DNA of 64,000 nucleotides from Brachyspira innocens ATCC 29796 (GTDB lineage Bacteria; Spirochaetota; Brachyspiria; Brachyspirales; Brachyspiraceae): NCBI RefSeq assembly GCF_000384655.1, contig NZ_ARQI01000121.1, positions 1 to 64,000 of the forward strand, read 5' to 3'. Shown piece by piece: positions 18,363 to 26,524 of this stretch (position 1 is its first letter; each line of letters starts with the position of its first letter). The notes under the pieces were generated by a model. It saw only the letters and a program-made list of their open reading frames with translations, ran no database searches and was not told where the DNA came from. The position numbers and the translations under genes were made by a program.

Positions 18363-18820
18363 TAGACTTGTTTCAAAACTACTTGACAACATTAAATATA
18401 AAATTATTTAATTTTTTAAATTAAAAACATAATGTTTTACATGTTGTATAAACTATCGTTTGGTATATAAACATGCAGTCTTTTTGCTTCTTTGGGTCAC
18501 CAAAAGAAGTGGGGTCTGGGGCAAAGCCCCAGTTATAAAAATAAAAATACAAAAATTGAAATAGTATAAATATTTCTTAATTGAGTTTTGAAACAAGTCT
18601 ATTTAAGCTAGAAAATGCAGTTCTTTTGGTTCTCGCCAAAGGCGGGCTGTGCCTTATACCACACCGAAGGCGGACAGCGTCACAAAAGAACTGGGGTTAC
18701 CGAAGGTACGCAGAGCGGGCACGCTGTGTACTTCGTAAGGGCAAAGCCCCAACTATAATGAAAAATATTAAATAAAAATTTATGAATATTAACAAATTTA
18801 GTTTTGAAACAAATCTAATA
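18360..18820. mobile_element. Family A MITE-like element with internal terminal repeat
   Basis: Outer ends: GACTTGTTTCAAAACT at 18365-18380 and the inverse AGTTTTGAAACAAATC at 18800-18815, flanked on both sides by TAATA, a likely 5-bp target duplication. A third, perfect inverted end (AGTTTTGAAACAAGTCTATT) sits inside at 18584-18603. Two hairpin cores are carried: 18475-18535 (CTTCTTTGGGTCACCAAAAG) and 18610-18760 (AGTTCTTTTGG..CAAAAGAACT with a long GC-rich tip), each followed by GGGGCAAAGCCCC or GGCAAAGCCCC. No transposase gene. It abuts the stop of the ATPase gene. Confidence 0.85.
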
Positions 18821-18901
18821 TTTTATAGTTTCTTCTATTATATTTATTACAATGTATTTATCTATTATGATCTATGATATTATGTCTGTAAAGCTATTTT
18901 A

Positions 18902-18955
18902 ATTGTAAACCTTTTACAGTTTTAAAGTTGACAATTATTTTCTATATGATATCAT
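18902..18955 (+). promoter_or_regulatory. BirA operator overlapping the biotin-operon promoter
   Basis: ATTGTAAAC (18902-18910) and GTTGACAAT (18927-18935) are an inverted pair separated by 16 bases, matching the BirA box TTGTNAAC-N16-GTTNACAA. The right half contains the -35 box TTGACA (18928-18933), followed after 16 bases by an extended -10 TGATATCAT (TATCAT 18950-18955). Biotinyl-AMP-bound BirA would therefore block RNA polymerase directly. Transcription is predicted to begin at about 18962, next to the birA ATG. Confidence 0.85.
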
Positions 18956-18962
18956 ACTATAT

Positions 18963-19946
18963 ATGAAAGGAAATATTAAAGAAAATATTATATCAATACT
19001 AGAATCAAATAAAGGTATTTTTATATCTGGAGAGAAATTAGCAGACGATTTGAATGTAAGCAGAGCAGCTGTATGGAAAGCGATAAAATCATTAAAAAAT
19101 GAAGGCTATAATATTAATTCGGTAAAAAATAAGGGATATTCTCTCTCAAAAGAAACTGACATTATCTCATCAAATATAATAAAAAATAATATGCTTAAAT
19201 ATAATGATAAGTTTAATTTTTTTATATATAAAACAGTAGAGTCAACTAATATAATAGCCAGAGAACTTGCAGCTAAAGGGAGAGAAAGCGGTACAGTAGT
19301 AATTGCAGAAGAACAGACAGAAGGATATGGAAGAAACGGTAAATCTTTTTTCTCGCCTTATGGTACTGGAATATATATGAGTATAATACTCAATTTAAAA
19401 AAAGATAAAAAAATATTTAAAAGCTCATTTATTACCACAGCAGCAGCTATGGCAGTATCAAAATCAATAGAAGAGATAACAAATAAAAATACGCATATAA
19501 AATGGGTTAATGATGTATTTATTAATGATAAAAAAGTATGCGGAATACTTACAGAAGGAGCTTTCAGCTTTGAAGACAGAAAACTTGATTATGCTGTTAT
19601 AGGTATTGGAATAAATGTTAATTTTCCAAAAAAAGGTTTTCCTAAAGAGATTAATGATACAGCAGATTCCATTAATTCTAACAATTCAAATTCTGATATA
19701 AGAAATATTTTAATAGCTAGAATATTAGAAAATTTATGGGACTACTATTTTAATAATATATCATTCTATGATGAATATAAAAAGCGTTCTTTTTTAATAG
19801 GAAAAAAAGTTTCTATTAATATAGATAATAAAGAAAATATAATAAATGTATTAGATATAGATGAAAACTTTGCTTTAGTGGCAGAGTTTGAAGACGGAAG
19901 AATAGATAAACTTACATCTGGAAGTATTAATTACAGAATTTCATAA
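18963..19946 (+). CDS. birA: Bifunctional biotin-protein ligase / biotin operon repressor
   Basis: 327 residues. The N-terminal winged helix (residues 1-60) reads LADDLNVSRAAVWKAIKSLKNEGYNI; the ligase domain carries EGYGRNGKSFFSP (biotinyl-AMP loop, near 115) and KWVNDVFINDKKVCGIL; a small C-terminal domain ends the protein. It attaches biotin to carboxylases and represses the operon it heads, through the box at 18902-18935. There is no Shine-Dalgarno before the ATG and the predicted transcript starts at it, so birA may be leaderless. bioB follows after 15 bases. Confidence 0.95.
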   Translation: MKGNIKENIISILESNKGIFISGEKLADDLNVSRAAVWKAIKSLKNEGYNINSVKNKGYSLSKETDIISSNIIKNNMLKYNDKFNFFIYKTVESTNIIARELAAKGRESGTVVIAEEQTEGYGRNGKSFFSPYGTGIYMSIILNLKKDKKIFKSSFITTAAAMAVSKSIEEITNKNTHIKWVNDVFINDKKVCGILTEGAFSFEDRKLDYAVIGIGINVNFPKKGFPKEINDTADSINSNNSNSDIRNILIARILENLWDYYFNNISFYDEYKKRSFLIGKKVSINIDNKENIINVLDIDENFALVAEFEDGRIDKLTSGSINYRIS

Positions 19947-19961
19947 AAAACTGGAGGATAA

Positions 19962-20963
19962 ATGAGTAATATTGAAGCAATTATAAAAGAAGAAATAAAT
20001 ATTGAAGAATTAAAACTAAAAATTATAAACGGATATAATATAACAAAGGAAGAGGCATTAAAATTAGTAGACTCTCCATTAGAAGATTTATGCAAAGCGG
20101 CTGATAATATAAGAAAACATTTCTGTTCTAATGTATTTGATATGTGCTCTATAATAAATGCTAAAAGCGGAAAATGTTCTGAAAACTGCAAGTTCTGTGC
20201 ACAGTCAGCTCATTATGATACAAAATGCGAAGAGTATAATATTTTAGATAAAGATAAGATATTAGAACAAGGTAAAAACGATTTTGATAAAGGCGTTTTA
20301 AGATACTCTATAGTAACATCAGGCAGAGCATTATATGGAAAAGAGATTGATGAAGTATATAATGCAATAGAAACTCTTAATAAAGAAACTGACGGATATG
20401 TATGTGCATCTTTAGGACTTTTAGATGAAGAAGGATTTAAAAAAATGAAAGAGGCTGGACTTAGAAGAGTGCATAATAATTTGGAAGCATCAAGAAACTT
20501 CTTTGCTAATGTTTGTACTACTCATAGTTATGATGATAAAATAAATGCAATAAAGGCAGCACAAAAAGCTGGAATGGTTGTATGCAGCGGGGGCATTATG
20601 GGTATGGGAGAGACTTGGGAAGATAGAATTGATATGGCATTAGAATTAAGAGAGCTTGGCATAATGTCTATTCCTGTTAATATGCTTAATCCTATAGCAA
20701 GTACTCCTTTTGAAAATATTACTCCTCTTACTTTAGATGACATGAGAAGAATAGTAGCTATATACAGATTTATTAACCCAAAAGCATTTATAAGACTTGC
20801 AGGAGGAAGAGGACTTTTAGAAGATAAGGGAAGATCCTGCTTTATCTCTGGAGCTAATGCCGCTATAACTGGAGATATGCTCACCACTGCGGGTATTTCT
20901 ATAGAAACAGATAAAAAAATGGCTGAAGAGTTAGGATATAAAATAGAATTAACAGAAGATTAA
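19962..20963 (+). CDS. bioB: Biotin synthase (radical SAM)
   Basis: 333 residues. Converts dethiobiotin to biotin by two radical-SAM sulfur insertions. The 4Fe-4S cluster motif is C72-S-E-N-C76-K-F-C79, followed by further conserved segments YSIVTSGR, CASLGLL, HNLEASRNFF and GGIMGMGE, plus IPVNMLNPIASTPFE and the C-terminal IRLAGGR. GGAGG lies 6 bases before ATG. It is the second gene of birA-bioB-bioD-bioA and the first strictly biosynthetic one. Confidence 0.96.
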   Translation: MSNIEAIIKEEINIEELKLKIINGYNITKEEALKLVDSPLEDLCKAADNIRKHFCSNVFDMCSIINAKSGKCSENCKFCAQSAHYDTKCEEYNILDKDKILEQGKNDFDKGVLRYSIVTSGRALYGKEIDEVYNAIETLNKETDGYVCASLGLLDEEGFKKMKEAGLRRVHNNLEASRNFFANVCTTHSYDDKINAIKAAQKAGMVVCSGGIMGMGETWEDRIDMALELRELGIMSIPVNMLNPIASTPFENITPLTLDDMRRIVAIYRFINPKAFIRLAGGRGLLEDKGRSCFISGANAAITGDMLTTAGISIETDKKMAEELGYKIELTED

Positions 20964-20978
20964 AAAGGAGTTAGTACA

Positions 20979-21647
20979 ATGGCTAAAGCACTTTTTATAA
21001 CAGCTACTGGCACTGATATAGGTAAAACTTATGTATCAGCACTTATATGCAAACAGATGAAAGAAGAAGGATTTGATATAGGATATTATAAAGCGGCTTT
21101 AAGCGGAAGTAATGATATAACAGATAGCGATGCTTGGTACGTAAAAGAGAGAGCCAATTTAACAGATTCTTATGAAGAGATGGTTTCATATACCTATAAG
21201 CATGCATATTCTCCTCATTTGGCTGCACAAATAGAAGGCAATCCTCCAGACATGAAAGTTATAAAAAAGGCTTATAAAAATATTTCAAAAAATCATGAAT
21301 ATATGATAGTAGAGGGAAGCGGCGGTATAATATGTCCTATAAGATATGATGATGATAAAAAAATATTTTTAGAAGATATTATAAAAGAGCTTGACTTACC
21401 ATGTTTAATAGTAGCAGATGCTGGTCTTGGTACAATTAATTCTGCAGTTCTTACTATAGAATATATGAAAAGTAAAAAAATAAAAATTAAAGGCATTATA
21501 TTAAACAGATTTGAAGAAGCAAATGTTATGCATGAAGATAATAAAGAAATGATAGAAAAAATTACAAATATAAAGACTGTTGGTATTATTGATTCTGTAA
21601 ATAACATGGAATTAAAGGCTGATAATATTCACTCACTTTTTGAATAA
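20979..21647 (+). CDS. bioD: Dethiobiotin synthetase
   Basis: 222 residues. ATP-dependent carboxylation and ring closure of 7,8-diaminononanoate to dethiobiotin. The P-loop variant ATGTDIGKT sits at residues 8-16, KAALSG follows near 38-43, and VEGSGGIICPI near 108 is the family switch segment. It lies 15 bases after bioB, with AAAGGAG before ATG. After its stop come two hairpins and then bioA. Confidence 0.95.
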   Translation: MAKALFITATGTDIGKTYVSALICKQMKEEGFDIGYYKAALSGSNDITDSDAWYVKERANLTDSYEEMVSYTYKHAYSPHLAAQIEGNPPDMKVIKKAYKNISKNHEYMIVEGSGGIICPIRYDDDKKIFLEDIIKELDLPCLIVADAGLGTINSAVLTIEYMKSKKIKIKGIILNRFEEANVMHEDNKEMIEKITNIKTVGIIDSVNNMELKADNIHSLFE

Positions 21648-21678
21648 TTATTAATTGTAATAATTATTTTTATATATT

Positions 21679-21738
21679 CTTTTTGCTTTTCTCCCTATTA
21701 GCAAAAAGAGTGTGCGGGAATATTTTTTACTTCCCGCA
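21679..21738 (+). other. Two consecutive hairpins between bioD and bioA
   Basis: CTTTTTGCT/AGCAAAAAG (21679-21687, 21700-21708) and TGCGGGAA/TTCCCGCA (21713-21720, 21731-21738) are perfect 9- and 8-pair stems. The second has a T-rich loop and no T run after it. They may partially terminate, or separate bioA translation from the upstream genes by processing. Confidence 0.5.
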
Positions 21739-21763
21739 TATTATATAAAACAAAGGCTTATTT

Positions 21764-23104
21764 ATGACATTAGAAGAAAAAGATTTAAAATATATTTGGC
21801 ACCCTTGCTCACAGATGAAAGATTATGAGGAGCTTCCTCCTATAATAATAGATAAAGGAAAGGGAATATATCTTTATGATAAAAACGGCAAAGAATATAT
21901 TGACATTGTAAGTTCTTGGTGGTGCAATTTACTTGGGCATTGCAATGAAACAATAAATGCTTCTATAAAATCACAGCTTGATAGATTAGAGCATGTAATA
22001 TTTGCAAACTTCTCGCATGAAACTGCTATTAAACTCTGCGAAGAGCTTGTAAAAATACTTCCTAAAGGACTTACTAAATTTAATTTTTCAGATAACGGCT
22101 CATCATCAGTAGAAGCTGCTTTAAAAATGGCTTTTCAGTATCAGCATCAGATAGGCAATAGTAAAAAAATAAAGTTTATGTGCTTTACTGATGGATATCA
22201 TGGTGAAACTATAGGGGCATTATCCGTTGGAAGTTTGGACTTATATGCAAAAATATACAAGCCTATGCTTATGGAAACTATACATATAGAAGCTCCAGAC
22301 TGCTATAGATGCAAATATAATCAAAACAGAGAAACCTGCAAATGCGAATGCTTTTTAGATGCCGAAAAAAAATTTGAAAAACATGCTGATGAAACTTGTG
22401 CTGTTATAATAGAACCTTTGCTTCAGGCTTCTGCTGGAATGAGAATATATCCTCCGCTTTATTTAAAAAAGTTAAGAGAGCTTTGCGATAGATATAATGT
22501 AATTTTTATTGCTGATGAGATAGCAACCAATTTTGGACGCACTGGAAAGATGTTTGCCTGCGGCCATGCTAATATAAGCCCAGATATAATGTGCGTTTCA
22601 AAAGGTTTAACTGGTGGCTACATGCCAATGGCTATAACAATCACTACAGATAAAATATACAATGCCTTTTATGCTGACTATAATGAAGGCAAGGCCTTTA
22701 TGCATAGCCATACTTACAGCGGAAATCCTCTCGGCTGTTCTGCTGCTTTGGCTGTACAAAAAGTTTTAAGAGAAGATGATATTCTAAATAAGGCACAAAT
22801 AAGAGCAAAATATTTAAATAATAAATTAAAAGAAAAATTATTAAATCACCCAAATATAGGAGAGATTAGAAATATAGGACTTATAAATGCAATGGAATTA
22901 GTTACTGATAAAAATACAAAGGAAGGTTTTGACTCTAAACTTAGAATGGGTTATCAAATATATAAAAAAGCACTTCAAAGAGGATTATTATTAAGACCTT
23001 TGGGTAATGTTATATATTTTAATCCGCCTCTTATAATTAATGAAGAAGAGATAGATAAGGCTGTTGATTTGTGTGTAAAATCTATAAGTGATATTTTAGG
23101 TTAA
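21764..23104 (+). CDS. bioA: Adenosylmethionine-8-amino-7-oxononanoate aminotransferase
   Basis: 446 residues, a class-III PLP aminotransferase that makes 7,8-diaminononanoate from KAPA using SAM as amino donor. It starts with YIWHPCSQMKDYE, typical of BioA; the PLP lysine is in CVSKGLTGGYMP, preceded by FIADEIATNFGRTGKMF. A cysteine-rich insertion DCYRCKYNQN..TCKCEC near residue 185 is known in some BioA proteins. It lies 116 bases after bioD behind two hairpins and has only a weak AAGG-type ribosome site. bioF, bioC and bioH are not in the window. Confidence 0.94.
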   Translation: MTLEEKDLKYIWHPCSQMKDYEELPPIIIDKGKGIYLYDKNGKEYIDIVSSWWCNLLGHCNETINASIKSQLDRLEHVIFANFSHETAIKLCEELVKILPKGLTKFNFSDNGSSSVEAALKMAFQYQHQIGNSKKIKFMCFTDGYHGETIGALSVGSLDLYAKIYKPMLMETIHIEAPDCYRCKYNQNRETCKCECFLDAEKKFEKHADETCAVIIEPLLQASAGMRIYPPLYLKKLRELCDRYNVIFIADEIATNFGRTGKMFACGHANISPDIMCVSKGLTGGYMPMAITITTDKIYNAFYADYNEGKAFMHSHTYSGNPLGCSAALAVQKVLREDDILNKAQIRAKYLNNKLKEKLLNHPNIGEIRNIGLINAMELVTDKNTKEGFDSKLRMGYQIYKKALQRGLLLRPLGNVIYFNPPLIINEEEIDKAVDLCVKSISDILG

Positions 23105-23130
23105 AAAATACAATTTTATTTAACATCTTA

Positions 23131-23412
23131 GTATATACTAAAAATTTTTAAGTTTGTTAAAAATTAGTTTTTTAAATTTATTGTTTGTGGTGGATTTGCC
23201 CCCACCCCCCCAGTTCTTTTGTGACGCTGTCCGCCTTCGGTGTGGCACATACGAAGTACGCCTGCGGCGAGAACCAAAAAGACTGCATTTTTACTAAAAC
23301 ATAGGTATTTATCAACCTATTTTATTAATAACAATTTATACTATTTAGAAATTATTATTACATTTATAAATAACTGAGAAATTTGACAAACTACATTTGT
23401 TTAGGTATATAC
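23131..23412. repeat. Family B dispersed repeat, complete copy
   Basis: Ends: GTATATACTAAAAATTTTTA (23131) and TTGACAAACTACATTTGTTT followed by AGGTATATAC (23383-23412). The core at 23185-23295 carries TTTGCCCCCAC, CCAGTTCTTTTGTGACGC, a GC-rich tip (CTGTCCGCCTTCGGTGTGG, CGCCTGCGGCGAG) and AACCAAAAAGACTGCATTTT. About 280 bases with no coding content. It lies between bioA and oppA. Confidence 0.85.
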
Positions 23413-23467
23413 TAAAAAATAATAAGTATATCTTTTATAAAAAATTATAACTTCAAAAGGAAAATAC

Positions 23468-25075
23468 ATGCTAAAAAAAATAATTACTCTCAATCTATTA
23501 ATACTTTCAATAATATCATGTTCAAAAGTTTCAAAAAAAGAAATTAATACAAATAATGATATAGTGATAAATCTAGCCCCAGAGCCATTAACTATTGACC
23601 CAACTTTAAATACAGACAATCTTACTATGATATACATTCTACATGCTTTTGAAGGGCTTACAAAAAAAGATGCAGATAATAAAATAATAGGCGGAGCTTC
23701 AGAAAGCTGGGATATTAACAGTAAAGGAAATATTTATACTTTTCATATAAGAACTAATGCTAAATGGAGCGATGGAAAAAGTGTTACAGCTAAAGATTTT
23801 GTTTATACTTGGAGGCGTGCCGTTGATCCTAAAACTGCCAATAAATACAGCTATTATTTTGAAGTGATAAAAAATGCCAAAGAAGTAATAAGCGGTGAAA
23901 AAACTATAGAAGAACTTGGGGTTAAAGCAATAGATGATTATACTTTTGAAGTAGAGTTAAACAGTCCTACTGCGTACTTTTTAGAGCTTACAGCCTATCC
24001 TCCTTTCTATCCAGTGCGTGAAGATATAATAAATAAATACGGCGATGAATGGACATTAAAGCCTGAAAGCTATATTGGTAACGGTGCTTTTAAGGTGACA
24101 GAGAGAAACTTTGATAAAAGCATAATACTAGAGAGAAATACCAATTACTGGAATAATGAAAATATAAAACCTAATAAATTAACTTTTCTTTTGATGGAAG
24201 AGCCTAATACTTCTCTTGCTGGTGTTCTTAATGGTTCTATTCATTTCGCTAAGCCTTTTCCAAGAAATGATATAGAAACTTTAAATAAAAAGGGAATAGT
24301 TCATATTGTACCAGTAGCAGCTTCATACTACTATAGATTTAATTTAAATAACAAAGAAGTTTTAAAAGACAACAGAGTAAGGCGTGCATTATCTTTGGCT
24401 ATAGACAGAGATTATATAGTAAAATCAATAACAAAATGCGGTGAGCGTCCTGCTGGAAGTTTAGTTCCTTATGGTATTAATGATGTAGACGGAGATTTTA
24501 GAGAAAATGGCGGAGATAATATAAACATTGATGATTATAAAAAAAATGTTGAAGAAGCAAGAAAATTATTATCAGAAGCGGGATATGAAAACGGCAAAAA
24601 CTTCCCTGTACTTGATTTGCTTATAGCGACAAGGGAGTTTGATGTAAATATAGCAGATGCCGTGCAGAACATGATTAAAGATGCACTTAATATTGATGTG
24701 AGAATAGTAAAACATGAATGGGCTTCTTATCTTCAGAATATGTATAACAAAGATTTTGATATGGCAGTTTATTTATGGTATGCTGATTATAATGATTCTA
24801 TTAATTTTTTGAATATTTTTAAAAGTGATGCTCCGAATAATTATGGCTCTTATTCAAATAATGCTTTTGATGAATACATTGATATAGCTTCTACAAATAA
24901 GAATAATGATATAAGAATGCATGCACTTCATTTGTCAGAAGATATTTTTATAAAAGATAATGCTGTAATACCAATATATTTTTACTCTGAAGCATTACTT
25001 GTATCACCAAAATTAAAAGGTGTAGAATATGATTCACAAGGGCTTTACAGATTTTTTAATGCTTATTTAGAATAA
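23468..25075 (+). CDS. oppA: Oligopeptide ABC transporter substrate-binding lipoprotein
   Basis: 535 residues. The signal with lipobox IISCSK (cysteine about residue 18) is followed by a family-5 solute-binding fold: INLAPEPLTIDPTLNTDN, FEGLTKKDADNKIIGGAS, the SDGKSVTAKDFVYTWRRA signature and RALSLAIDRDYIV. It resembles OppA/DppA and would deliver peptides to an ABC importer; no permease or ATPase is adjacent, as is common for additional OppA copies. AAAAGGAA lies 8 bases before ATG. It is a single gene between two family B repeats. Confidence 0.92.
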   Translation: MLKKIITLNLLILSIISCSKVSKKEINTNNDIVINLAPEPLTIDPTLNTDNLTMIYILHAFEGLTKKDADNKIIGGASESWDINSKGNIYTFHIRTNAKWSDGKSVTAKDFVYTWRRAVDPKTANKYSYYFEVIKNAKEVISGEKTIEELGVKAIDDYTFEVELNSPTAYFLELTAYPPFYPVREDIINKYGDEWTLKPESYIGNGAFKVTERNFDKSIILERNTNYWNNENIKPNKLTFLLMEEPNTSLAGVLNGSIHFAKPFPRNDIETLNKKGIVHIVPVAASYYYRFNLNNKEVLKDNRVRRALSLAIDRDYIVKSITKCGERPAGSLVPYGINDVDGDFRENGGDNINIDDYKKNVEEARKLLSEAGYENGKNFPVLDLLIATREFDVNIADAVQNMIKDALNIDVRIVKHEWASYLQNMYNKDFDMAVYLWYADYNDSINFLNIFKSDAPNNYGSYSNNAFDEYIDIASTNKNNDIRMHALHLSEDIFIKDNAVIPIYFYSEALLVSPKLKGVEYDSQGLYRFFNAYLE

Positions 25076-25095
25076 TTTTTATAATACACATTTAA

Positions 25096-25356
25096 CTTAT
25101 ACCTAAACAAATATAGTTTGTCAAATTTTAGTTATTTATGAATGCAATTATAATTTATTTATATTTTTGTCAATCCATAAAAGATGTTTTAGATTATAGT
25201 GAATTACTTATTTGAATGATAATAGGTAATCAGCCAAACATATCGTTCACATTTGATAAGAATAAATAATACCATGTGTGAAGGTGTCTATTAAGCGTCC
25301 CAACGAAGATGAGGTAGGGCTTACGATTGATAAACTATATTTTTTATGTATATAAC
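25096..25356. repeat. Family B dispersed repeat after oppA
   Basis: Ends TTATACCTAAACAAATATAG then TTTGTCAAATTTTAG at the left, and TTGATAAACTATATTTTTTA then TGTATATAA at the right. The interior is largely eroded (AAGCGTCCCAACGAAGATGAGG remnant near 25290) and lacks the standard hairpin. It directly follows the 3' end of rimM on the other strand, where trmD might be expected. Confidence 0.65.
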
Positions 25357-25362
25357 TGATAA

Positions 25363-25872
25363 TTATTCATCATCAAATATCGGTTTTTGAATGATTTGTA
25401 TTGATTTATTAGCCTTATCAGCTTTTCCGAAATATGCATGAACAAAAGGAATAGAGACTATATTTCCATTTTCAGCTAGTTTTATTTCAAAGACATAATT
25501 AGAAGGGATAGAGTATACATCTGTTATTTCACCGTACATGTTGTTATCATTGTCTATTATTTTATAACCCATTAATTCAGCTTCATAAAATGTGTCATTG
25601 TCAAGCTCGGGAAGATTTAGAGAATCAATAAATATATCAAGACCTATTAACTTTTTAGCTTTTTCTAAAGTATCAATATCTTTCAGGGCGAGTACAAAAG
25701 ATTTATTTTTTTTCTTGACATTTGTAACGGTAAAAGTTTGGCCGTTAATAATGATAGATGTATTTTTATTTAAAACAGGAAGAGAGGTGAAATAACCTTT
25801 ATCGGAAAAAGTCATTTCAACCTCTCCTTTTAAACCATGTATGCCTGTAATTTTTGCGTAAAAAATAATCAA
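25363..25872 (-). CDS. rimM: 16S rRNA processing protein RimM
   Basis: 169 residues. Two beta-barrel domains: the N-terminal one with AKITGIHGLKGEVEMTF (residues 6-22) and a PRC-barrel C-terminal half from about 95 (FYEAELMGYKIIDN..GEITDVYSIPSNYVFEI). It assists 30S maturation and binds S19. It must begin at TTG 25872, because the conserved segment starts at residue 6; this TTG overlaps the khpA stop as TTGA, implying coupling. It is the last gene of the ffh-rpsP-khpA-rimM series. Confidence 0.94.
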   Translation of the reverse strand: MIIFYAKITGIHGLKGEVEMTFSDKGYFTSLPVLNKNTSIIINGQTFTVTNVKKKNKSFVLALKDIDTLEKAKKLIGLDIFIDSLNLPELDNDTFYEAELMGYKIIDNDNNMYGEITDVYSIPSNYVFEIKLAENGNIVSIPFVHAYFGKADKANKSIQIIQKPIFDDE

Positions 25873-26111
25873 TTGTCAATAATCTCAAGCATTACACGTT
25901 TACCACTTTTCATGGAAGCTGCAAAAAGAATAGTACGTAATGCATGAGCAATACGACCTCTTTTACCTATAATTTTACCTATGTCGCTTTGGTTCACTTT
26001 CAATTCCAGAATCGTACTCTTCTCACCCTCAATAACCTTAACACTCACACCTTCAGGCTCATCCACCAATTTTTTAGCCAAATACTCAATAAGCTCTTTT
26101 TCTTCCGTCAT
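25869..26111 (-). CDS. khpA: KH-domain RNA-binding protein KhpA (YlqC)
   Basis: 80 residues consisting of one KH domain. The GxxG loop is IIGKRGRIAHALRTIL near residue 46. KhpA proteins bind RNA, often as a heterodimer with KhpB/Jag, and affect cell elongation and post-transcriptional control. AAGGAG lies 7 bases before ATG. Its position between rpsP and rimM is the classic one in many bacteria. Confidence 0.93.
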   Translation of the reverse strand: MTEEKELIEYLAKKLVDEPEGVSVKVIEGEKSTILELKVNQSDIGKIIGKRGRIAHALRTILFAASMKSGKRVMLEIIDN

Positions 26112-26143
26112 AGCACACTCCTTTATATATTATAAGACGTAAA

Positions 26144-26503
26144 TTAAGCTTCGCTTTTCTCCTCAGCAGATTCAGGCTTAGCTTGTTTACGATGTTTGCG
26201 TCTTTTTTCAGGATTTTTTAATGCTCTTTTTTTCTTGCGTTCAAGCGGAGCACCTTTATCTTTTTCCATAAGACCTTCTTTAACAAGAATACTTTTTACT
26301 ACATAAGTTGGCTGTGCACCGTTAGAAAGCCATTTTTTTAAGCCTTCTACATTTAACTTATACAATACATCTTTAGCTTTAGGGTTAAACCAACCTAGCT
26401 CTTCAATAAAACGACCATCGCGTGGGAAACGAGCATCTGCTGCTACAATACGATAATGAGGCTCATGTTTGCGACCTATACGTTTTAATCTTAATTTTAC
26501 CAC
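26144..26503 (-). CDS. rpsP: 30S ribosomal protein S16
   Basis: 119 residues. The S16 core [37 protein letters not shown]-type sequence occupies residues 2-80. A basic/acidic tail ([19 protein letters not shown].. then AEEKSEA) extends the protein beyond the usual 80-90 residues. The start is GTG at 26503, with GGAGG 9 bases upstream. It lies 21 bases after ffh and 32 before khpA. Confidence 0.96.
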   Translation of the reverse strand: MVKLRLKRIGRKHEPHYRIVAADARFPRDGRFIEELGWFNPKAKDVLYKLNVEGLKKWLSNGAQPTYVVKSILVKEGLMEKDKGAPLERKKKRALKNPEKRRKHRKQAKPESAEEKSEA

Positions 26504-26524
26504 CTTTATTTTCCTCCAAGTTTA

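Noticed and set aside
18581-18775. 64-codon frame within the family A element
   Set aside because: It reads through the hairpin core and has no independent start signal; it is a by-product of the repeat.
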